NCBI GenBank assembly: GCA_016717105.1
Contig: JADKGF010000036.1
Location: forward strand, 1 to 43,283
Source of the DNA: Saprospiraceae bacterium
GTDB lineage: Bacteria > Bacteroidota > Bacteroidia > Chitinophagales > Saprospiraceae
Reading direction: 5' to 3'
DNA length: 43,283 nucleotides
Part shown: positions 36,689 to 43,283 of the stretch, one piece after another
Position numbering within the stretch: position 1 is the first letter of the stretch
How the letters are laid out: every line of letters starts with the position of its first letter
Notes under the pieces: model-generated
What the model was told of the DNA's origin: nothing
The model's database searches: none
What the model saw: only the letters and a program-made list of their open reading frames with translations
Program-made: the position numbers and the translations under genes

Positions 36689-36696
36689 CAAATGTA
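36689..36696 (-). promoter_or_regulatory. -7 promoter element of pdhB (TACATTTG)
   Basis: An exact TAnnTTTG match followed by C on the minus strand, 32 bp upstream of the pdhB start. Confidence 0.5.
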
Positions 36697-36791
36697 ATAA
36701 ATTTAATACACAAAAGGTTTAAGAATTTGTCAAATCTTATCTTTGAAAGTTTTTTGGAATGACAGTCAGTCTGCTTATTAGACAAAAATTG

Positions 36792-36799
36792 TACCTTTG
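36792..36799 (+). promoter_or_regulatory. -7 promoter element of recN (TACCTTTG)
   Basis: An exact TAnnTTTG match followed by C, only 8 bp before the recN ATG, so the transcript would have almost no leader. Confidence 0.5.
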
Positions 36800-36807
36800 C
36801 CTCCATT

Positions 36808-38308
36808 ATGCTTAGAAAGTTAGAGATTCAAAATTATGCCATCATAGACAAGTTAGAAATTGATTTTCCGACTGGTCTTACCATTATTACCGGAGAAACA
36901 GGTGCCGGAAAATCCATATTATTAGGTGCATTGGGACTCATCATGGGCAAACGTGCGGATACCAAGGTGCTTTTTGACCAAGAAAGAAAGTGTTTTGTAG
37001 AGGCTACCTTCGCAATAGCTGATTATCAATTGCATGAATATTTTGCAGAAGAAGGTCTGGACTATGATGATGAATTAATTATTCGTAGAGAGATAGCTCC
37101 TGGTGGAAAAAGTCGTGCTTATATTAATGATTCTCCTGTTACCCTGGATATTTTGACTACATTAACAGAAAATCTTATTGATATTCATCAACAATTTGAC
37201 ACACTTGACATCCAAAAACCTGTATTTCAGTTGCGGATTATTGATGCCCTTGCGGGAAATAAAAATGTATTGGATCAATATTCTAATCTCTATAAAGATT
37301 ATCGTCAGACTTGTCAAAAATTGGAACTTCTAAAAGAAAAAAATCGAAATGCACAACAAGAAGTAGAATTTTTGAATTTTCAGATTGCAGAGTTTGATCA
37401 GGCAGATCTAAAACCAAATGAGCAAGACGAACTGGAAATGCAGTTGCAAAAACTTACTTCGGCCGAGGACATTATCAAAAACTGTTCAGCCATCGTACAA
37501 GCTGTAGAAGAAGGTGAAAATGCCATATTAGGCCAACTTCAATTCATCTCTAACCAGTTTGGTTCCATAAAAAATCTGGATAAAAATTTTTCTGACATTT
37601 ATGATAGATTGTTGTCTGTACGTGAGGAATTAATGGATATTTCCAAAGATGCTTCACGAATATCTGATAGTACAGAATATGATGCAGCAGCTATAGAAAC
37701 TACAACAACAAGGCTGAATATAATCAACAGGCTCCAGAAAAAACATGGAGTCATCACGATGGATGATTTGTTAAAAACACAAGCTGAAATCAAAGACAAG
37801 CTTGATAAATTTGGTGACCTTACAAGTGATATTGAAAATCTCGAACTTGAAATTTCCAAAAAAGAGCGTTCATTAAAAGACCTAGCACAAGTACTTAGCC
37901 AAGCCAGAAAAAAAGTGATCCCTTCACTTGAAAAAGATGTTCATAATTTACTAACTGATTTAAGCATGAATCATGCGTATATCAAGGTTCAAACAGGCAT
38001 TTTATCAAATTTTTCTAATTCGGGACTCGATGACATCAGTATTCTTTTTGATTGCAGGAAAAATGGGAGAAATTCTCAACAATCTTGCAAATAAACATCA
38101 AATTATAGCCATCACACATTCACCTCAGATAGCTGCAAAAGCTATGAGTCATTATTGGGTCTATAAAAATGATACCGAATCAAGAACGGTCACAGCGATG
38201 CGTCAATTAGATCAAGGTGAACGAGTGTATGAAATAGCTAAGATGCTTAGTGGTAATCCGCCAACTGAAGCCGCCAAAGCAAATGCAAAGGAACTCATAG
38301 GCCAATAA
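36808..38308 (+). pseudogene. recN: DNA repair protein RecN with internal deletion
   Basis: RecN is an SMC-like ATPase for double-strand break repair. The N-terminal part is intact: LRKLEIQNYAIIDKLEIDF, Walker A TGETGAGKSILLGALGL, SRAYINDSPVTLDIL, then the coiled coil (about residues 155-390). After GLDDISILFD at 38052 the sequence jumps, with a frame change, to AGKMGEILNNLANKHQIIAI, THSPQIAAKAMSH and AKMLSGNPPTEAAKANAKEL. In relatives about 55-60 residues lie between these points, holding the ABC signature SGGELSR and Walker B. Both are missing here, so the protein as written cannot hydrolyse ATP. Deletion in the genome or collapse in assembly cannot be told apart from sequence alone. Confidence 0.88.
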
Positions 38309-38316
38309 AAAATGGT

Positions 38317-39513
38317 ATGTTCTCCAAAGCATTAAATATTTATAAAGAGTCATTTTCAGGTTTGTCTCATAGCGTTTGGTTGCTCTGTTTGATCATGTTT
38401 ATAAACAGGGCTGGCGCAATGGTCTTGCCATTCATGACATTGTATTTGACAGATGACCTTCATTTTACTAAAACAAGTGCTGGTTGGGTCATGGGCGCGT
38501 ATGGTGCAGGAAGTATTTTAGGTGCTTACATCGGTGGCCAATTGACAGATAGATTTGGTTATTATTATATCCAATTTTATTCCCTTGTTCTAGGAAGTTT
38601 ATTGCTTTTTCTGTTGGTCTTTTTAGAAGGATTTTATGTCATTACGGCAACAGTTTTCATATTTGCTGCTATTTCTGATACCCTTAGACCTGCCAACAGT
38701 GTAGCCATTGCTGCTTATGCAACTGAAGAAAACAGAACGCGTTCATTTTCATTGATGCGATTTGCCATCAATTTGGGATTTTCTATCGGTCCGGTCGTCG
38801 GTGGCTTAGTAGCACAATGGATAGGATATCGATGGGTTTTTGTAATAGACGGTGTCACATGCCTGATTGCAGCTTTTATATTGAGCCAATATCTTCCATA
38901 TAAATCATCGAATAGACCCATAAAACAAGACATTAAAGTTCAGGATAGCAATTCTGCCTACAAAGATTCCGAATATCTTACTTTTATAATTCTGGTTGCA
39001 ATATGGGCGACAGCATTTTTCCAACTATTTGCCAGTGTACCTTTATATTGGCAAACTGAATGGGGATTTTCAAAATCAACTATCGGTATGTTGTTAGGCT
39101 TAAATGGTTTGATAATTGTGCTTTTTGAAATGCCGTTTATCAAATCTTTGGAGCATGTTCGTAAGTATATGACCATGATATCCATTGGTAGTTTCTTTAT
39201 GATATTCGCATTTCTTACGCTACTTACAGGTTGGCATCATATATTTCCTGCTTTTTTATTTATAGTTTTGATGTCTTTTGCAGAAATGTTCGCTATGCCA
39301 TTTATGACCAATTATGCCGTCTCCAAGCCGTCAGAAAACCGACGAGGACAATATATGGCTTTGTATTCAATGGCATACGGTATAGCACACATATTGGCTC
39401 CCGTTGGAAGTCTTGCAATCGCGGATAAATTTGGTTTCCAGTACACCTATATTTTGATGATCATCATGAGTTTAGGGTTGACTATTTCATTTTTTAGCTT
39501 AAGTAAAAGATAA
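38317..39513 (+). CDS. MFS transporter, drug-efflux-like
   Basis: A 398-residue protein with twelve likely membrane segments. MFS signatures are present: GAYGAGSILGAYIGGQLTDR (loop 2-3, with GGQLTDRFG) and SLMRFAINLGFSIGPVVGGL (helix 5, antiporter-type). The N-terminus is amphipathic. It resembles the MdtH-like group of proton-coupled exporters, but the substrate cannot be read from sequence. It starts 8 bp after recN and so may be on the same transcript. Confidence 0.88.
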   Translation: MFSKALNIYKESFSGLSHSVWLLCLIMFINRAGAMVLPFMTLYLTDDLHFTKTSAGWVMGAYGAGSILGAYIGGQLTDRFGYYYIQFYSLVLGSLLLFLLVFLEGFYVITATVFIFAAISDTLRPANSVAIAAYATEENRTRSFSLMRFAINLGFSIGPVVGGLVAQWIGYRWVFVIDGVTCLIAAFILSQYLPYKSSNRPIKQDIKVQDSNSAYKDSEYLTFIILVAIWATAFFQLFASVPLYWQTEWGFSKSTIGMLLGLNGLIIVLFEMPFIKSLEHVRKYMTMISIGSFFMIFAFLTLLTGWHHIFPAFLFIVLMSFAEMFAMPFMTNYAVSKPSENRRGQYMALYSMAYGIAHILAPVGSLAIADKFGFQYTYILMIIMSLGLTISFFSLSKR

Positions 39514-39621
39514 AGTTTCAACACCATAGAGATGAAAATCATCGCCATTGAGGCTTCAGATAATAATAAAAATCCTTACTTTCGCACTTTAAATTATTCA
39601 AACCAATAAAATACCCTATCA

Positions 39622-40734
39622 ATGATAATCGGAGTACCAAAAGAAATCAAACAAAGTGAAAATCGTGTGGCGCTTACACCTGCTGGTGTTATGGAATTTG
39701 TCAGTCGTGGTCATCAAGTCTATGTACAGACCAATGCAGGAGAAGGTTCAGGTTTTCCAAATGATGAATACGAAACAGCTGGCGCAAAAATATTACCTAC
39801 AATCGAAGATGTTTATGCTATTGCAGAAATGATCATCAAGGTAAAAGAGCCAATAGAAAAGGAATACAGTTTAATCAAACCCAACCAATTGTTGTTTACG
39901 TATTTCCACTTTGCTTCATACGAACCACTTACGAAAGCGATGATCTCTAGCAATGCGGTATGTCTTGCTTATGAAACTGTAGAGTCATCCGATAGATCAC
40001 TTCCACTTTTGGTACCTATGTCTGAAGTAGCGGGTAGAATGGCAATACAACAAGGGGCAAAATATCTTGAAAAACCGCAACAAGGACGTGGTGTATTATT
40101 AGGTGGTGTACCTGGTGTACCACCAGCAAAGGTATTGGTTTTGGGTGGCGGTATAGTAGGTACACAAGCTGCAAAAATGGCTGCAGGTCTTGGTGCGATG
40201 GTGACTATTTTGGATGTTAGCCTTAAGCGTTTGAGATACTTATCTGATGTCATGCCTGCCAATGTTACTACCATGTATTCTAATGAATATACCATCAGGA
40301 GATTGATAAAAAATCATGACCTCATCGTTGGTGCTGTTTTGATACCTGGCGCCAAAGCACCAAATCTTATAACAAAAGAAATGCTCAAGGATATGAGACC
40401 GGGCACCGTAATCGTTGACGTAGCGGTAGATCAAGGTGGATGTATCGAAACATGCAGACCTACTACTCATGACAATCCTACGTTTATCATCGATGATGTA
40501 GTACATTATTGTGTAGCAAATATGCCAGGAGCCGTGCCTTATACATCTACTATTGCATTGACCAATGCGACTTTACCTTATGCCTTACAATTGGCCGACA
40601 AAGGCTGGAAAAAAGCATGTAGCGACAATCAAGAGCTCAAATTGGGTCTCAATGTAGTGAATGGCAAAGTTGTGTACAAAGGTGTGTCTGATGCATTTGG
40701 CTTGGAATATACCGACGTCTCTCAAGTACTTTGA
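39622..40734 (+). CDS. ald: Alanine dehydrogenase
   Basis: NAD-dependent interconversion of alanine and pyruvate plus ammonia. The 370 residues start MIIGVPKEIKQSENRVALTP; catalytic Lys75 and His96 lie in IIKVKEPIEK and LLFTYFHFASY. The NAD fold has VLVLGGGIVGTQAAKMAAGL, followed by TVIVDVAVDQGGCIET and HYCVANMPGAVPYTSTIALT. Usual length, no break. A weak TTACTTTCGC element is 40 bp upstream and a clear terminator follows. Confidence 0.96.
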   Translation: MIIGVPKEIKQSENRVALTPAGVMEFVSRGHQVYVQTNAGEGSGFPNDEYETAGAKILPTIEDVYAIAEMIIKVKEPIEKEYSLIKPNQLLFTYFHFASYEPLTKAMISSNAVCLAYETVESSDRSLPLLVPMSEVAGRMAIQQGAKYLEKPQQGRGVLLGGVPGVPPAKVLVLGGGIVGTQAAKMAAGLGAMVTILDVSLKRLRYLSDVMPANVTTMYSNEYTIRRLIKNHDLIVGAVLIPGAKAPNLITKEMLKDMRPGTVIVDVAVDQGGCIETCRPTTHDNPTFIIDDVVHYCVANMPGAVPYTSTIALTNATLPYALQLADKGWKKACSDNQELKLGLNVVNGKVVYKGVSDAFGLEYTDVSQVL

Positions 40735-40774
40735 TGAAGCATTTGACACAAAATAGCATTATATAAAATAATAG

Positions 40775-40810
40775 AAAGTCGTGACAGGAGATATCTTGTG
40801 GCGACTTTTT
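40775..40810 (+). terminator. Rho-independent terminator of ald
   Basis: AAAGTCG pairs with CGACTTT, and inside it ACAGGA with TCTTGT around a GATA loop, followed by TTTTTG and TTTT. Confidence 0.8.
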
Positions 40811-40911
40811 GTTTTATAAACCACAATAACAAGTAGCCATTTTCTTCATGTTGATTATGATGTGTCAATGGCTGAAAAATAAATCGTATTAATTACAACC
40901 ATCTTGTAGCG

Positions 40912-42207
40912 ATGTTTCCGATAAAGTCTTACAAATCAGCCCTTTCCTATATTTTTGCCAAATTGCCAATGTACCATAGAGTCGGTCAAGTCGCCTATAA
41001 AAAAGATCTGACTAATACTATTCGACTTTGTGAAGCTGCTGGAAATCCTCAGGATAAAATCAAAACCATTCATATAGCTGGTACAAACGGTAAAGGGACT
41101 ACAACACACATCATTGCTGGCGGATTGCAATCACAAGGCTATAAAGTCGGTGTTTACACTTCGCCGCACTACAAAGATTTCAGAGAAAGGATCAAAATCA
41201 ATGGCCAATACATCACTTCAAAGTTTATTGTCAATTTTTTAAACAAGCATCATGAAACAATTGAACTGGTCGATCCTTCTTTTTTTGAAGTAACTGTGGC
41301 AATGGCATTTGCGTATTTCGAATCAGAGAACGTTGATTTTGCTATAATAGAAACGGGTTTAGGAGGAAGACTAGATTCTACCAATATCATAAATCCATTA
41401 TTATCGGTCATTACCAATATCAGTTACGATCATCAAAATCTATTGGGTGATACTTTGCAAGCTATTGCTGGTGAAAAAGCAGGAATAATAAAAGAAAAAG
41501 TACCCATTCTCATCGGTGAAAGGCAATCTGAAGTAGAACAAGTATTTGTCGATAAAGCAAAAACAATGTCCGCTCCTATCACATTTGCAGAAGATAACTT
41601 AAAACTCACATTGCTACATTCAGCCAATGGAACTAAAGAATATCACGTTATATATCAAGATGAAATATGGCTAGAATCTTTAAAAACATCGCTTTCTGGA
41701 CCTTTTCAAGAAAAAAACTTAGTTACAGGATTATGCGCGTTGAAGATGTTGAGCAAACAAATCGAGATAAATGATGCGCAATTAATGCGTTTTTTCCCAG
41801 ATTTGATCCAAAAAACAGCATATATGGGTAGATGGCAAGTTTTAGGTCAACGACCGCTGATCATTGCTGATAGTGCACACAATGAAGGTGGATTAAAGTT
41901 GGTTATCAATGAATTAACTACAATAAAAAAAGCACACCTGCACATTGTTATGGGCTTTGTAAATGATAAAGACTTGTCGAAAGTATTGGCATTGTTTCCC
42001 ATGAATGCAACTTATTATTTTGCAAAAGCAAACATACCTAGAGGACTCGAAGCCAGTGCATTACAAACTATTGCTAAAGAATTTCAACTAATAGGAAAAT
42101 CATACACCAGCGTAAATAAAGCCTTCGCAGCAGCGCATAAAAAAGCACAACCTGAAGATCTCATTTTTGTGGGTGGCAGTATTTTTGTTGTTGCCGAAGT
42201 GCTCTAA
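40912..42207 (+). CDS. folC: Folylpolyglutamate/dihydrofolate synthase
   Basis: FolC adds glutamate to folates and, in bifunctional forms, to dihydropteroate. The 431 residues show the P-loop IAGTNGKGTTTHII (55-68), VGVYTSPHYKDFRERIKING, AIIETGLGGRLDSTNII, TNISYDHQNLLGDTLQAIAG, EKAGIIKEKVPILIGE and the C-domain IIADSAHNEGGLK and MGFVNDKDLSKVLALFP. Complete and unbroken. Together with folD it covers two steps of one-carbon folate metabolism in this window. Confidence 0.94.
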   Translation: MFPIKSYKSALSYIFAKLPMYHRVGQVAYKKDLTNTIRLCEAAGNPQDKIKTIHIAGTNGKGTTTHIIAGGLQSQGYKVGVYTSPHYKDFRERIKINGQYITSKFIVNFLNKHHETIELVDPSFFEVTVAMAFAYFESENVDFAIIETGLGGRLDSTNIINPLLSVITNISYDHQNLLGDTLQAIAGEKAGIIKEKVPILIGERQSEVEQVFVDKAKTMSAPITFAEDNLKLTLLHSANGTKEYHVIYQDEIWLESLKTSLSGPFQEKNLVTGLCALKMLSKQIEINDAQLMRFFPDLIQKTAYMGRWQVLGQRPLIIADSAHNEGGLKLVINELTTIKKAHLHIVMGFVNDKDLSKVLALFPMNATYYFAKANIPRGLEASALQTIAKEFQLIGKSYTSVNKAFAAAHKKAQPEDLIFVGGSIFVVAEVL

Positions 42208-42216
42208 TACATCAAT

Positions 42217-42378
42217 TACCTTTAGTTAAAAAGGTACCCGGAATTGGCAAAATTATCAATTGAGATACCCGGGTACCGAGTCCATGGGAAATCGGATCAT
42301 TTCTCGGACAACATGGGGGTATCATCCGAATGTAGATAAATAGAAATGATCTGCTTACTTGTAGGCAAACAACATGCC
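42217..42378 (+). other. Structured intergenic stretch, possible RNA element
   Basis: Several perfect inverted repeats occur in a row. GGTACCCGG (42233-42241) pairs with CCGGGTACC (42269-42277), with AATTG/CAATT inside. GATCATTTCT (42295-42304) pairs with AGAAATGATC (42342-42351), enclosing CGGA/TCCG (42305-42328). GGCA/TGCC is at 42364-42378. A competing hairpin TACCTTT/AAAGGTA overlaps the first arm. I see no match to a riboswitch class I can recognise and no terminator T run. The predicted promoter of the next gene lies downstream of all of this, so it is either a separate RNA, a 3' region of folC, or a protein-binding region. Confidence 0.4.
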
Positions 42379-42429
42379 AAAATCTATCATTAAGTAAATA
42401 TCTAGTTTAATATCAAAAATTGCTAACAT

Positions 42430-42448
42430 AATGCAACATTGTTGCATT
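42430..42448. promoter_or_regulatory. Perfect 19-bp palindromic operator (Zur/Fur-family-like)
   Basis: AATGCAACA-T-TGTTGCATT is an exact palindrome with a one-base centre. It ends 7 bp before the -7 element TATCTTTG of the TonB-dependent receptor, where a bound repressor would block the promoter. Short odd-centred palindromes of this kind are typical of Fur-family metalloregulators; assignment to a zinc regulator is inference from the receptor type. Confidence 0.6.
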
Positions 42449-42455
42449 TAAATTA

Positions 42456-42463
42456 TATCTTTG
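42456..42463 (+). promoter_or_regulatory. -7 promoter element of the TonB receptor gene (TATCTTTG)
   Basis: An exact TAnnTTTG match whose last base is 4 bp before the ATG at 42468, which predicts a leaderless or nearly leaderless transcript. Confidence 0.5.
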
Positions 42464-42467
42464 TGTA

Positions 42468-43283
42468 ATGAGCTTTTTAAAATACATATTTACCGTATTG
42501 ATAAGTATTTGCCTGATGCAATTTGTACTTGCACAAAGCGAAGCTTGCAACATCGTCTTACGCGGAAATGTGGCTGACCATCATGAAAATCTTGGACTCG
42601 AGTTTGCCACCATCTATATAAAGGAGATTCAAAATGGTACTGTAACAGATGAAAATGGAAATTTTGAGATAAAATCATTGTGTCCTGGCAAATATCATAT
42701 CCTTGTCTCCCATATTGGTTGTGAAAGTAAAGCGCTATTTGTTGATATACAGCAAGATACAATGCTTGACATATCGATGGAACATCATGATGAGCTATTG
42801 GATGAAGTCATTATAGAAGGAAAAAATAGTAAATCAAGAACTGGGCTTCAAAAATCTGTTGTTTCTAAAGAGATGATGAAAGAAAATACGGGCAAAAATC
42901 TATCTGATATGTTGATAGCCATACCTGGTGTCAATACGCTGAGATCGGGTCCAAATTTATCAAAACCAATAATCAACGGCTTGTTTGGCAACCGCGTAAC
43001 CATTCTCAATAACGGCATACCACAAGAAGGCCAGCAATGGGGAAATGATCACGCACCTGAAATCGACCCGAATACTGCAGACAAAATTTCAGTTTATAAA
43101 GGATCAAGTGCTATAAAATATGGGCTATCAGCCTTAGGTGGCCTTGTTGTATTGGAACCCGAAGAATTGCAATACGATCCACATTGGCATGGCGACATTA
43201 CTGCCGGAGCACAATCCAATGGCCGAATTTTCAGTTTAAATACGACCTTGCTCAAGTCACTTTTTGCAGGAAATACGAGATGG
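42468..43283 (+). CDS. TonB-dependent receptor, zinc-receptor-like, N-terminal part
   Basis: The ATG at 42468 opens a frame that runs off the right edge (272 codons seen). Signal peptide MSFLKYIFTVLISICLMQFV, then a carboxypeptidase-D-like domain (about 30-105; FATIYIKEIQNGTVTDENGN, FEIKSLCPGKYHILVSHIGC), then the plug domain: DEVIIEG, NLSDMLIAIPGVNTLRSGPN, KPIINGLFGNRVTILNNGIP, NDHAPEIDPNTADKISVYKG and IKYGLSALGGLVVLEPEEL. The combination of IINGLFGNRVTIL with DHAPEIDP is reminiscent of ZnuD-type zinc receptors, though this is recognition by pattern, not proof. The operator just upstream fits metal control. Confidence 0.88.
   Translation, partial: MSFLKYIFTVLISICLMQFVLAQSEACNIVLRGNVADHHENLGLEFATIYIKEIQNGTVTDENGNFEIKSLCPGKYHILVSHIGCESKALFVDIQQDTMLDISMEHHDELLDEVIIEGKNSKSRTGLQKSVVSKEMMKENTGKNLSDMLIAIPGVNTLRSGPNLSKPIINGLFGNRVTILNNGIPQEGQQWGNDHAPEIDPNTADKISVYKGSSAIKYGLSALGGLVVLEPEELQYDPHWHGDITAGAQSNGRIFSLNTTLLKSLFAGNTRW

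Noticed and set aside
42233..42280. Cloning-vector polylinker remnant (CTCGGTACCCGGG on the minus strand)
   Set aside because: The 13-base match to a common polylinker ends abruptly on both sides and the flanks are ordinary intergenic DNA; the palindromic sequence is explained by the hairpin.
42208..42430. Cobalamin or thiamine riboswitch before the TonB receptor
   Set aside because: I find neither the B12-box nor the conserved thiamine-box words, and the receptor's predicted promoter lies downstream of the structure.
42490..42762. Minus-strand open frame at the right edge
   Set aside because: The plus strand there encodes the signal peptide and first domain of the TonB receptor.
1..43283. 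tRNA, rRNA, transposase or CRISPR loci
   Set aside because: I looked in all intergenic stretches and saw no cloverleaf, no transposase motif and no short regularly spaced repeats; a dedicated search could still find a diverged RNA.

Overview
The window reads as an AT-rich chromosomal segment of a Bacteroidota bacterium, most likely in or near the Saprospiraceae. Seen in the sequence: many genes are preceded by the Bacteroidota -7 element TAnnTTTG; there are a Por/type IX-style sorting tail, a dockerin-like secreted protein, a SusC/CarboxypepD-like N-domain on a TonB receptor, YtxJ of the bacillithiol set, and DUF3098, DUF2911, DUF6794 and DUF1573 proteins. The family-level placement is inference, helped by an iodotyrosine-deiodinase-like flavoprotein close to the one known from Haliscomenobacter.

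Layout. 1-4.5 kb (minus): end of a giant repeat-containing secreted protein, a small exported protein, a stand-alone LytTR regulator and a broken exported protein of the kind often mislabelled asparagine synthetase B. 4.6-8.7 kb: a broken VWA-like membrane protein and a cysteine desulfurase (plus), facing accD (minus). 9-10.6 kb: a heavily damaged panB joined directly to an N-terminally truncated mltG. 10.7-13.7 kb (minus): beta-barrel protein, CBS-pair protein, DUF2911 protein, DUF6794 protein. 14-16.5 kb: pdhA (plus), sodA and the deiodinase-like nitroreductase (minus). 16.6-21.2 kb (plus): surE, a small membrane protein, lpxB, pnuC, then lepB. 21.2-21.5 kb: a strange homopolymer-rich, G-poor patch. 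21.7-24.4 kb: small lipoprotein, ytxJ, mnmD, DUF1573 protein (plus), corA (minus). 24.7-29 kb: AsmA-like protein, a second stand-alone LytTR gene, a dockerin-like protein. 29-32 kb (minus): prmA, folD, truB, DUF3098 protein. 32.1-34.7 kb: a CotH/lamin-tail secreted protein (plus), lying between the DUF3098 gene and ftsX. 34.7-36.7 kb (minus): ftsX, pdhB. 36.8-42.2 kb (plus): recN with a deletion, an MFS transporter, ald, folC. 42.2 kb to the end: a structured intergenic stretch, a perfect 19-bp operator-like palindrome and the start of a TonB-dependent receptor resembling zinc receptors.

How the genes work together. Most are housekeeping: pyruvate dehydrogenase E1 (pdhA and pdhB, about 22 kb apart), fatty-acid initiation (accD), folate and pantothenate metabolism (folD, folC, panB), lipid A (lpxB), NAD precursor uptake (pnuC), tRNA modification (mnmD, truB, and the desulfurase as a possible sulfur donor), envelope and division (mltG, ftsX, lepB, AsmA-like). 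The accessory layer is secreted surface proteins next to LytTR-only regulators.

Quality caveat. Many conserved genes are split by apparent one-base indels, most densely in the first 10 kb; two places (panB/mltG near 9.77 kb and recN near 38.05 kb) lack internal sequence; and 21.24-21.48 kb looks like corrupted consensus. By contrast 12-27 kb is nearly free of breaks. I read most breaks as sequencing or assembly errors rather than gene decay, but this cannot be settled from the sequence alone.
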